Source of the DNA: Caulobacter soli
GTDB lineage: Bacteria; Pseudomonadota; Alphaproteobacteria; Caulobacterales; Caulobacteraceae
NCBI RefSeq assembly: GCF_011045195.1
Contig: NZ_CP049200.1
Location: forward strand, 124,001 to 188,000
Reading direction: 5' to 3'
DNA length: 64,000 nucleotides
Shown here: positions 51,842 through 59,580 of the stretch, one piece after another
How the letters are laid out: every line of letters begins with the position of its first letter
How positions within the stretch are numbered: position 1 is the first letter of the stretch
Position numbers and translations under genes: made by a program
The notes under the pieces: model-generated
Seen by the model: only the letters and a program-made list of their open reading frames with translations
What the model was told of the DNA's origin: nothing
Databases searched by the model: none

Positions 51842-53098
51842 CTAGGATCGCTCGTCGGAAGGAACAGTCGAGCCGCCGTCGGCGGTCCTGACCCTGGGAC
51901 GGGCCGTGGCGCGATTGCGCCCCGGCCAGGTCTGGACGCCCGGCATGAGCCGCTCGAAGGTGATGAAATGCAGGACCAGCCAGACCAGAACGTCGCGTAG
52001 TCCGCGCGCGACGCGGCCGCCCAGGACGAACAGGATCGGGTTGTCGTTGGCGTCGAGGGGAAAGAGCGCGGCGTACCGGCCGATGGCGATCGCCTGGGCG
52101 AAGGTGGAGAAGCTGAACGGCCGGATTGTCGACCCGGCGGCGCGGGCGAGGGCCTGCTCGGCGGCGTAGACGCCGGAGACGGCGGCGGTCAGGGCGGAGG
52201 GGCGGAACGGGGCTCCGGTCGAACCCTCGGGATGAGCGCTGTCGCCGACCGCGATCACGCTGGGATGTGAGACGGACCTCAGGTCCGTTCCGACCACCAC
52301 TCGATCCTGGGCGTCGACCTTGAGCCCGGCCCGCCTGGCTAGCGAGGGCGCGCGCATGCCGGCCGACCAGATGCAGAGGTCGAAGGACAGGCGACGCCCG
52401 CTCGCCGTGACCAGCTCGTTCTCGCGGATCTCGCGCACGCGCTCGTCATCGACAAGCGTGACGCCCAGTCTCGTCAGGTCGCGCCTGAGCACGGTCTGAA
52501 CCTTCGGGCTGATGAAGTCCCCAGCCCGCGTGGCGCTGACCAGCGTGACATCCATGTTCGGCCACGTGGTTTTGACCTCGCCGGCCGCCTCGATCGAAAG
52601 CGGCCCGCCGCCGACCGCGAGGACTCGGGCGGGACGTCCGGCCAGTTGGCCGAGCGCGGTCCGCAAGGCGGCGGCGGAGCGCGGACCTTCGCCAGGGTCG
52701 AGCCGAAAGGCGTGCTGCGACGCGCCTGGCGCGTTGTCGGCGTCGACACGGGACCCAAGCGCGTAGATGAGCTGACTGAACTCCACCTCCCGCACCAAAC
52801 CGCCGGCCTCGATGGTGATGCTGTTTCGCGCCAGATCGATCGACCGCGCGCGCGCCTGGATGAAGTGGACGGGCGTGGCCGCCAGATAGGCGGCGAGGGA
52901 GGGGATCCGCGGCCTGACCGGGGCGATCATCGCTTCCTGCAGACGCACCCGTTCGACGAACTGGTCCTCGGCGTTGATCAGGGCGACGTGAAGCCCAAGC
53001 TGGCGTCGGCTCAGCCGAAGAGCGGCCATCAGCCCCCCGTAGCCGGCGCCCAGAACCACGACATCATAGGGTTTGTCCGAGGCCGGCAAAGACGACAT
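51842..53098 (-). CDS. FAD-dependent NAD(P)H oxidoreductase (NDH-2-like)
   Basis: This 418-residue flavoprotein has an N-terminal FAD-binding Rossmann motif (VVLGAGYGGLMAALRLSRR), a second dinucleotide motif (VLAVGGGPLSIEAAGEV) and the third FAD segment VIAVGDSAHPEG. The order matches type II NADH dehydrogenases and related quinone or carotenoid-like oxidoreductases. There is no membrane helix at the C-terminus, which ends in a basic, disordered tail. It follows the small membrane protein gene after 40 bp on the same strand. Confidence 0.85.
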   Translation of the reverse strand: MSSLPASDKPYDVVVLGAGYGGLMAALRLSRRQLGLHVALINAEDQFVERVRLQEAMIAPVRPRIPSLAAYLAATPVHFIQARARSIDLARNSITIEAGGLVREVEFSQLIYALGSRVDADNAPGASQHAFRLDPGEGPRSAAALRTALGQLAGRPARVLAVGGGPLSIEAAGEVKTTWPNMDVTLVSATRAGDFISPKVQTVLRRDLTRLGVTLVDDERVREIRENELVTASGRRLSFDLCIWSAGMRAPSLARRAGLKVDAQDRVVVGTDLRSVSHPSVIAVGDSAHPEGSTGAPFRPSALTAAVSGVYAAEQALARAAGSTIRPFSFSTFAQAIAIGRYAALFPLDANDNPILFVLGGRVARGLRDVLVWLVLHFITFERLMPGVQTWPGRNRATARPRVRTADGGSTVPSDERS

Positions 53099-53138
53099 GA
53101 GGCGTTCCTTAATGTGGATTTTTCCGTCGCCGCCACGA

Positions 53139-53579
53139 TCAGACGTAGCGCGCCGCGGCCATGGCCGCGGCCGCGATCGCCAGCAGAACGGCCGCGGCGC
53201 GATGACCGACGATGAGACGCGCGCGGTTGGGGGGCTTGCTCTCCGGTCCGGGCTCGTGTCGCAGCGCGCCGCCGACCACGGTCGCTTGAACGGCTAGAGC
53301 CACAAGCGCGGCGCCGGCGCCGACCGCCAAGACCTGCTCGGCGGTTCCAAAGGGTCCCCCGTGCAAGGCATGCCAAAGATAGGCGCCGGCGGCGATCGCG
53401 AGCGCCGCGGCGATCAGTTGGGGAAAGAAGAGCTGCTGGCTTCCCTTCCCCGCCATGCGCGCCAAGGCGAACGTGGAGCCGGCCCAGAACGTGGCGGCGA
53501 GGACGTGAACGGCTATGGCTGCAACGAGCGCCAGTTGCATGACATGAAATCCTGCGAGCGGGTCAAAATAGATATACAT
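53139..53579 (-). CDS. Four-helix membrane protein, DUF2269/CopD-like
   Basis: The 146-residue protein has four hydrophobic segments, including LALVAAIAVHVLAATFWAGSTFAL, IAAALAIAAGAYLW and AAVLLAIAAAAMAAARYV (in parts). The HVLAATFWAGS motif with conserved His and Trp is typical of DUF2269 and copper-resistance D-like proteins. It is probably co-transcribed with the flavoprotein downstream and might be its membrane partner; this is inferred from position. Confidence 0.7.
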   Translation of the reverse strand: MYIYFDPLAGFHVMQLALVAAIAVHVLAATFWAGSTFALARMAGKGSQQLFFPQLIAAALAIAAGAYLWHALHGGPFGTAEQVLAVGAGAALVALAVQATVVGGALRHEPGPESKPPNRARLIVGHRAAAVLLAIAAAAMAAARYV

Positions 53580-53923
53580 TGTGTTTATTGAATTTCAAGC
53601 GACGACGATGATGAGGGGACGCGCGCCATGTCGGCGTGGCTCGGACCAAGGCGCCCGCCCGTCGTTCGCCAAGAGGATTGGCGGGCTTTTCGCCGGCCGC
53701 GGCCGTCAAGGCCGACGATGCGGGGCGGCTGAATGGACCGCCGCCGATCCGGGCGTGGGTGAGGCGGGCTCGGCCAGGCGCTGCCGATCCACCCCCTGGA
53801 TTTCTCTGGAATGGATCGGCCCGGCGATCCGGTCATGATCGCCGGGTTGGACATCGGCCAACGCCTCAGGGCGAAGGAGAGGCTGGAGAGGGCCGCCGGC
53901 CGGATCATCGGTGAGGAGCGAAG
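53580..53923. other. Intergenic region, nothing recognised
   Basis: These 344 bases lie between the divergent membrane-protein gene and the GntR gene. Open frames exist but show no family signature. The only useful signal is the GAGGAGCGAAG ribosome site just before the GntR start. Confidence 0.4.
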
Positions 53924-54547
53924 ATGATCGAGCGTGAAGCCACGGGCGAGCGCGTCTATCTGGCCATCAAGGCCTTCCTTCTGTCCGACGGCGACCATTG
54001 GCCCGGCGACAGGATCGATATCGCGGGCCTGTCGCGACGCGTCGGGTCCAGCGCCACGCCCGTCCGCGCCGCCCTGCACCGGATGGCCGGCGAACGTCTC
54101 CTGGTCAGCCATCAGGGCGAGGGGTTCTCCCTGCCTCGGATCACCGAGCCGGGATTGAGCGATCTCTACGCCTGGAACGCCTCGGTGATCGTCCAGGCCG
54201 TGCGCAGCGCGCCGGCCGGTCCGGCGCCGTCCAGCGTCGCGATCGATGCGCAGGAGCCGGTTCTCGCCATCGAGCGGCTGTTCGCGGTGATCGCCGCGCA
54301 GTCGGACAATGTGGAGGTGGAATGGGCCGTGGCGGGGGCCAGCGATCGACTGCACCGCGCGCGCCGCGCCGAGCTGGCCCTGATGGCCGATCCCGCCGGC
54401 GAGGCGGCGGGACTGGCCGAGCTGGCGGCCGGCGACGACGCGGCCGCTCTTCGCCAAGCCCTGGTCGCCTATCATCGACGGCGGCTGCGTCTGGTGCCGG
54501 CCCTGGTGCGGGCGTTGCACGGGCTGGGCGATCGTCAGCCGCGCTGA
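53924..54547 (+). CDS. GntR-family regulator of the lasso-peptide locus
   Basis: The 207-residue protein has an N-terminal GntR winged helix (WPGDRIDIAGLSRRVGSSATPVRAALHRMAGERLLV, in parts, residues 25-65) and a helical FCD-like C-terminal domain with alternating Ala/Leu/Arg helices. Its stop lies 122 bp before the first lasso precursor gene, in the same direction. GntR regulators are often found at this position in lasso clusters of the astexin/caulosegnin type, so it probably controls precursor expression. Confidence 0.8.
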   Translation: MIEREATGERVYLAIKAFLLSDGDHWPGDRIDIAGLSRRVGSSATPVRAALHRMAGERLLVSHQGEGFSLPRITEPGLSDLYAWNASVIVQAVRSAPAGPAPSSVAIDAQEPVLAIERLFAVIAAQSDNVEVEWAVAGASDRLHRARRAELALMADPAGEAAGLAELAAGDDAAALRQALVAYHRRRLRLVPALVRALHGLGDRQPR

Positions 54548-54669
54548 GCCCGGCGAGATCCGCGGCGAACTTTCGCGAAATTCGCTCGCTATTGCGTTCG
54601 GGTTCTCCGCCGCAGGCCGCAGGCTTGGCGGGTCGCCAACAAGGTGACGATCAGCAAGGGATACCGATC

Positions 54670-54795
54670 ATGGACCGGTTCAACGACGAGGATCCGATCG
54701 ACCTGGGCGCCGCCAGCGTCGAAACCAAGGGGCCGCTGGAGGGCCATGTCGAGTTCGGCGGCCGCCAGCCGATCACGGGTCTGGCCGAGGACTGA
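54670..54795 (+). CDS. Lasso peptide precursor A1
   Basis: The ORF encodes a 41-residue precursor. The leader (20 residues) ends in ETK, with the threonine at position -2 that lasso proteases and cyclases need. The core begins GPLEGHVE, which would close an 8-residue macrolactam between G1 and E8, and the 13-residue remainder is FGGRQPITGLAED. The AAGGG ribosome site is 9 bp before the ATG. A second, related precursor follows, and the processing genes B and C are downstream. Tail residues suitable as steric plugs include R12, Q13 and L18. Confidence 0.88.
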   Translation: MDRFNDEDPIDLGAASVETKGPLEGHVEFGGRQPITGLAED

Positions 54796-54848
54796 GGCGA
54801 CGGCGCGCGTGAGCGCGCTTCGGCTCCTGCCTCGGCGCCCGGATCACC

Positions 54849-54886
54849 GGCCGCGCGGGGGCCGGGGTCCCCGGCTCCGCGCGGCC
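54849..54886 (+). terminator. Stem-loop between the two precursor genes, attenuator candidate
   Basis: GGCCGCGCGG (54849-54858) pairs perfectly with CCGCGCGGCC (54877-54886), with an inner GGCCGGGG/CCCCGGCT-type pairing. A T5 run begins 16 bases later at 54902. It would give partial termination or protect the A1 message, raising precursor over enzyme levels. Confidence 0.55.
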
Positions 54887-54959
54887 AGCGATCCGCGGGC
54901 CTTTTTCTTCATCCGGGCCTGCCCGTCGCCCGAGGGCGCGGGGGCCAAGGGAGACCACC

Positions 54960-55094
54960 ATGGAACGCAAAGAACCCACAGCCGAGGACGTCGTGATCGA
55001 CCTGGGCGCGGCCAGCCGCGAAACCCGCGGGCCGTTCAACGGCATGGTCGAATTCAGCGGCCATCTGCCGGCGGCCGGCGTCGCCGAGGACTGA
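54960..55094 (+). CDS. Lasso peptide precursor A2
   Basis: This 44-residue precursor is a sibling of A1. The 23-residue leader shares IDLGAAS and ends in ETR, again with threonine at -2. The core starts GPFNGMVE, giving an 8-residue ring closed at E8, followed by FSGHLPAAGVAED. The AAGGGAG ribosome site lies 6 bp before the ATG. The first, second, fifth, seventh, eighth and ninth core residues and the final AED match A1, so both are substrates of the same B and C enzymes. Confidence 0.88.
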   Translation: MERKEPTAEDVVIDLGAASRETRGPFNGMVEFSGHLPAAGVAED

Positions 55095-55100
55095 ACCTGC

Positions 55101-55127
55101 GGCGAGGCGCGGTCTGCGCGTCTCGCC
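55101..55127 (+). terminator. Stem-loop between precursor A2 and lasso gene B
   Basis: GGCGAG-G-CGCG, loop GTCTG, CGCG-T-CTCGCC: an 11-bp stem with one mismatch, 6 bases after the A2 stop. No T-run follows. Such A-to-processing-gene hairpins stabilise the precursor message in known lasso operons. Confidence 0.55.
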
Positions 55128-55146
55128 AACCGCCGCCAGGGAGCCG

Positions 55147-55809
55147 ATGATGACCTATGGGTTGCGCCCCGGCGTCAGTTTCTGCGAGGCCGAAGGCCGG
55201 GTGATCGTCCTTGATGTCGTGGCGGACCGCTATTTTCAGCTGGGCCCCGGGCCGGCGACGTGTCTGCGCGCGCTCGTGGCCGGCGAGACCTCGGCTGGCG
55301 ATGTGAGCGCCCTGGTCGCTTGCGGCCTCCTGGTCAAGGACGCCGAGGGCGCCCGGCGCGGCGTGGCGCCGTTCTGCTGGCCGCAGGCGCGCGGCAGCGT
55401 CGGCGAAGCGGCCCGGGCGGGCGGGCGGGCGCGGATGGTCGATCTGATCGGCGTGTCCGTGGCTCTGGCGCGCGCCTGGATGCTGCTGGAAACCTGGCCC
55501 TTCGCGCGGGTCCTGGCGCGGTTGTCGGCGCGCAAGCCGCGCCTGTCGATCCTGGGGCCTGGACCGGAGGCCGAGGCGTGGGCGGCTCGGTTCACCGCCT
55601 GCAGAAGCCTGTTGCCGCTCAAGGCCGTCTGCCTTCGCGACTCCCTGGCCCTGCTCGAATTCCTGGCCGACAAGGGTCTGGTCGCGGATCTGGTGATCGG
55701 CGTGGAGGTCGCGCCGTTCTCCGCCCATTGCTGGGTCCAGGCCGCCGACCAGGCGCTCAACGACACCGTGCTGCGGGTGCGCCGCCACACCCCGATCCTG
55801 GCGGTGTGA
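55147..55809 (+). CDS. Lasso peptide B protein: RRE domain plus transglutaminase-like cysteine protease
   Basis: The 220-residue protein has an N-terminal PqqD-like recognition element (residues 5-75, LRPGVSFCEAEGRVIVLDV then YFQLGP) that binds the leader. The C-terminal half is the B-type protease with a Cys-His-Asp triad at C162 (KAVCLRDSLALLEFL), H194 (PFSAHCWVQ) and D206. It removes the leader before ring closure. The AHAW motif usual in the family is AHCW here. Its gene is followed after 2 bp by the cyclase gene. Confidence 0.9.
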   Translation: MMTYGLRPGVSFCEAEGRVIVLDVVADRYFQLGPGPATCLRALVAGETSAGDVSALVACGLLVKDAEGARRGVAPFCWPQARGSVGEAARAGGRARMVDLIGVSVALARAWMLLETWPFARVLARLSARKPRLSILGPGPEAEAWAARFTACRSLLPLKAVCLRDSLALLEFLADKGLVADLVIGVEVAPFSAHCWVQAADQALNDTVLRVRRHTPILAV

Positions 55810-55811
55810 TC

Positions 55812-57587
55812 ATGCGGTTCCTGGCGGTCCCCGGCGCATCCCGCCTGTCCGCCGCCCCGAGCCGGGCGGCGCTTGCCGTGCGGCTGGCCCAGGCGGGACT
55901 GACATGCGTGACGGACGAGGAGGACCTGCTCCTGTTCGCCGACGCCAGCTTGCCGCTCCTGCGGCTGCCGGGCGCGCGGGGCGCGGTGCTGGGCCATGTC
56001 TTCGCCGGCGATCGGCGTCTGGACGACCTGTCGCCTCACCAGGTCGACATCAGCGAGAGCGGCGGCCGATGGCTGGTCGAGCGATGCTGGGGCCGTTATG
56101 TCGCCTTCGTTCTGGCCGGCCCGGGCCGCCGGCTGAGGGTGCTGCGCGATCCGTCCGGCGGCCTGTCCTGCTACAGGGTGGGCGATCGCCGCGCGCCGGT
56201 CTTCTGTTCGGACCTGGCCACGGCCTTGGCCGCCGGTCTGCCGCGGCCGGCGATCGACTGGCGCAGCGTCGCCCACGACCTGCTTTATCGTCGAGTGCGC
56301 GGCGCCCGCACGAGCCTGGTGGAAGTGGACGAGCTGCTGCCCGGCCTGACCTGGGCGTCCGATCCGCCAGGCGGCGCGACCGAGTTGGCCTGGGATCCCT
56401 GGTCTCATGCCGCCGCCGGGCGGCGGCTCAATTCGCCGGCTCAGGCCGCCGACCTGCTGCGCCAGGAGGTGGTCCGGTGCGTCGGCGCTCTGGGCGCGGC
56501 TTTTCCCCGCCTGACCCTGGAGCTGTCCGGAGGCCTGGACTCCTCGATCGTCGCCATGGGCCTCGCCGGCCACCAGGGCGCGCTGGCCGTCAACTGCGTA
56601 TCGCCAGGCCCCGAGGGCGACGAGCGCGACTATGCCCGGGCCGCGGCGGCGGCGGCCCGTCTTGAGCTGGAGGAGCGGGTGCTGGGGACGGCCGGCTTCG
56701 ATCCCGCCGCGGCGCCGACGCCCTGTCTCGCCCGTCCGGGGCGTCCGATGGTGTTGCGGTCGGCGCATGACGCGGTGCTGGACCATGTCGCGCGGCATGG
56801 GTCGCACGCCGTCTTCAACGGGGCGGGCGGCGACAGTCTGTTTTGCGCGCTCAACACCGCCGCCCCAGTGGTCGATCGATTCCGGACCGAAGGACCGAGC
56901 CTGGGGGTGTTGCGCACGATCGGCGACGTGGCGGCTCTGCACGGCTGCTCGATATGGACCGTCGCCCGTCTGGCGTGGCGATCGCGTCGCCGTCCGTTCG
57001 ACGCGGCCAAGGGCGCGGACGCCGCCTTCCTGCGGGCCGAGGCCTTGCCGGCGGCCCTGGACCTGCATCCGTGGCTGGCGGCCGCGCCGCCGGACGCATC
57101 CCTGGCGCGCTTGCGCCATCTGGCCGCCATCACCTTCATCCAGGGCTATATCGAAGGTCAGGGGCGTTCGTCGACCCTGCCGACCGTCGCACCCTTGCTG
57201 GCCCAGCCGTTGCTCGAACTGTGCCTGCGGATCCCGACCTGGGAGTGGATGTCGGGCGGCCGTGACCGCGCCATTGCTCGGCTGGCCTTCGCCGGACGGG
57301 CGCCGGACGCCGTGATCTATCGCCGCTCCAAGGGCGCGATCGATCATTTCGTGATCGCTCTGTTCGAGGCCGGCCGCGCCCAGATCAGGATGCTGCTGCT
57401 GGACGGGCTTCTGGCGCAAAACGGGGTCATCGACGTCCCCGCCGTGGCCGCGGCCCTGGATCGTCCCGAACACCTGCGCGCCCGGGACGCTCACCGCTTG
57501 CTCGACCTGGCCGACGCCGAGGCATGGGCCCGGTCGTGGGCCATCCCGCCGGCGCCGGTCAGGGCGACGGCCGCGCCGACTTCATAG
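55812..57587 (+). CDS. Lasso peptide C protein: asparagine synthetase-like macrolactam cyclase
   Basis: This 591-residue protein resembles asparagine synthetase B: an N-terminal glutaminase-like domain without the catalytic Cys1 (it starts MRFLAVPGASRL) and a C-terminal ATP-pyrophosphatase domain with SGGLDSS at 239-245 and HAVFNGAGGDSLFC. It adenylates the ring Glu8 of the core and joins it to Gly1. The gene ends with a 29-bp overlap with the convergent isopeptidase gene. Confidence 0.92.
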   Translation: MRFLAVPGASRLSAAPSRAALAVRLAQAGLTCVTDEEDLLLFADASLPLLRLPGARGAVLGHVFAGDRRLDDLSPHQVDISESGGRWLVERCWGRYVAFVLAGPGRRLRVLRDPSGGLSCYRVGDRRAPVFCSDLATALAAGLPRPAIDWRSVAHDLLYRRVRGARTSLVEVDELLPGLTWASDPPGGATELAWDPWSHAAAGRRLNSPAQAADLLRQEVVRCVGALGAAFPRLTLELSGGLDSSIVAMGLAGHQGALAVNCVSPGPEGDERDYARAAAAAARLELEERVLGTAGFDPAAAPTPCLARPGRPMVLRSAHDAVLDHVARHGSHAVFNGAGGDSLFCALNTAAPVVDRFRTEGPSLGVLRTIGDVAALHGCSIWTVARLAWRSRRRPFDAAKGADAAFLRAEALPAALDLHPWLAAAPPDASLARLRHLAAITFIQGYIEGQGRSSTLPTVAPLLAQPLLELCLRIPTWEWMSGGRDRAIARLAFAGRAPDAVIYRRSKGAIDHFVIALFEAGRAQIRMLLLDGLLAQNGVIDVPAVAAALDRPEHLRARDAHRLLDLADAEAWARSWAIPPAPVRATAAPTS

Positions 57588-59580
57588 CCCGCCAGCGAGC
57601 ATATTGTTCGGACTTGGCCGGATCGGGATCGACGTGGTCCTGCAGCCAGAACCGGAACCAGTCGAGATTGCGGGCATAGGCGGCGGCGCGATGGCGCGGC
57701 TGAACCAGAATGTGGGCCTCGTTGGGAAAGGCGTAGACCTCCGATGGCGTGGTCGAGCGCGACAGCCGGGCGATGAACTCCGGGATCAGGCGATATTCCT
57801 GTTCGGGCGTCTGGATCAGCATCGGCGCGCGGATCTTGTCGACATTGAAGGCGGGCGAGAGCGCGCGCCAAGCTTCGGGCGTGATGTCGGGCGGGCCCAG
57901 GCCCCAGACCTTGTTCAGCAGATCCGGGACGTCGCGGCCGGCCATGGCGTTGATCCAGTAGTAGGTCGGCTCGATCTGGGTCGAGGCGATCGAGGCCGCG
58001 GCCAGCAGGTTCGAGCGCGCCGCGATCCAGGTGGTGACCTCGCTGCCGAAGCTGAGCCCGCCCATGCCGACCCGCGACCTGTCGACCAGGCCCCGCTCGG
58101 ACAGCAGGTCGATCGCCGCGGCGACCCCCGACAGGGCGGCGTTGTAGTCCGCCACCGCGTCGTAGACTCCGGGCGCGGACGGCGTCTTGTTGATGCACAA
58201 GGCCGCCACGCCGCCGTCGGCCAGGGCCGACAGCGGCCATTCGTCCCCTTCCCCGCCGCGCAGGAATCCGGCGCAGCGATAATAGGTGACGAACAGCGGC
58301 CAGGGCGTGGCCGGCGCGCCGGGACCTGGCCGCACCAACTGACCCGTGAACAGGCGGCCGGTCTTGTCCCGCCAGGTCAGGGCCTCGACGGTGGCGGGGC
58401 GTTGCGCCAGGTTCCGATTGGGCTCGGCCAGGACGGTCGCGGCGCCGGTGTCGAGCGCCCAGGCGACCAGGCGCGGCGGCTGGGCCGCCGAAGCGACCAC
58501 GCAGACGGCTGTATGATCATCGACCGCGCAGGACGTCGGCACGACCCCGCCGCCATTGAGCAGGCCTTCTCCGGTGGCCACCGTTCGGACCCGGTCGTCG
58601 CCGACCCGCCAGGCCAGAAGGGTCTGGCGCTTGGCGGCGTCGAGGGTGCTCAGGATCACCTCGTCCCGATCTCCGCGCCAGGCCAGGCTCTCGATCCGCT
58701 CGCGACAGGCGCTGGCCGGGCAGGTCACGCGCCCGCCCTCCGGCCGCAGGATCTGCAAGACGCGTTCGGCCCCCTCGCCGGAGACCTGGGCGACGCCGCG
58801 GCCGGCCGGTGAAACGGCGCTGACGGTCGGGGTTCCGAGCACCTTGCCCAGGCTCGGCGCGGGCCCCAGGCCCGACGCGCTGACTTCCTGCGAGGTCGCC
58901 GCGCGCGGCGCCTGGGTGAGCGGATCGACGGCCAGGTAACGCCGGGGCTGGTCGGCCAGCAGCGGCGCGCGGTCGAACCAGCGGCCCACGAACCGTTGGC
59001 TGGCCAGGCGGCCTTCGATCTCGATGGCCGCGAACAGGTTCTGCGCCGGATCGACGCTGGCGTCGATCCGCACCCCCTCATCGCGCTGCCGGGCTTCGGC
59101 CTGGACGATCTCGTCGCGGGTGGCGCCGACCGCATAGACCAACAGGCCGTTGGCGGCCAGGCCGAAGGCGGAGACATTGGCCGGGTCGCGGGTCAGCCGC
59201 CGGGCGGCTCCGCCGTCGAGCGGCGCGCGCCAGACCTGCACCGCGCCGTCGATCAGGGCGCGGAAATAGACCGAGCGGGAATCGGGCGACCAGCGCGGCG
59301 CCTCGGCGTGCAGGATCCCGTAGTCCCGCCACAGGGCGTCGCCGCCGTCGGCCAGCCGGCGAGGCGCGGTCTTGCCGTCGAGGTCGACGATCCACCATGA
59401 CAGATCCTGGCGATTGCGCTCGATCGAGGCCTGGTCCTGACGGAAGACGACCCGGCGTCCGTCGGGCGACAGGGCGAGGCTGGAGATGTCGACCGTCTCG
59501 ATCAGGTCGCGCATCCCGGGGCCGGCGGCGGCCGGCCAGGCCGACAGCAGGGCGGCGAGGACCAACAGCAACCTCACCAT
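57559..59580 (-). CDS. Lasso peptide isopeptidase, S9 (prolyl oligopeptidase) family
   Basis: The 673-residue protein has a signal peptide (VRLLLVLAALLSAWPAAA), a WD/propeller-like N-terminal domain and a C-terminal alpha/beta hydrolase domain. S510 (GGLSFGS) is the nucleophile and H623 (NEAHIL) the base. At the acid position the TPEQEY stretch offers E593 or E595, not an aspartate, as in the known lasso isopeptidase AtxE2 as I recall it. It would cut the Gly1-Glu8 isopeptide bond in the periplasm. The start overlaps the TonB receptor stop by 7 bp. Confidence 0.88.
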   Translation of the reverse strand: MVRLLLVLAALLSAWPAAAGPGMRDLIETVDISSLALSPDGRRVVFRQDQASIERNRQDLSWWIVDLDGKTAPRRLADGGDALWRDYGILHAEAPRWSPDSRSVYFRALIDGAVQVWRAPLDGGAARRLTRDPANVSAFGLAANGLLVYAVGATRDEIVQAEARQRDEGVRIDASVDPAQNLFAAIEIEGRLASQRFVGRWFDRAPLLADQPRRYLAVDPLTQAPRAATSQEVSASGLGPAPSLGKVLGTPTVSAVSPAGRGVAQVSGEGAERVLQILRPEGGRVTCPASACRERIESLAWRGDRDEVILSTLDAAKRQTLLAWRVGDDRVRTVATGEGLLNGGGVVPTSCAVDDHTAVCVVASAAQPPRLVAWALDTGAATVLAEPNRNLAQRPATVEALTWRDKTGRLFTGQLVRPGPGAPATPWPLFVTYYRCAGFLRGGEGDEWPLSALADGGVAALCINKTPSAPGVYDAVADYNAALSGVAAAIDLLSERGLVDRSRVGMGGLSFGSEVTTWIAARSNLLAAASIASTQIEPTYYWINAMAGRDVPDLLNKVWGLGPPDITPEAWRALSPAFNVDKIRAPMLIQTPEQEYRLIPEFIARLSRSTTPSEVYAFPNEAHILVQPRHRAAAYARNLDWFRFWLQDHVDPDPAKSEQYARWRAMKSARPSP

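Noticed and set aside
53585..54520. A 311-residue minus-strand frame over the GntR gene
   Set aside because: The GntR helix-turn-helix and ribosome site on the plus strand are clear, and the minus frame has no family signature.
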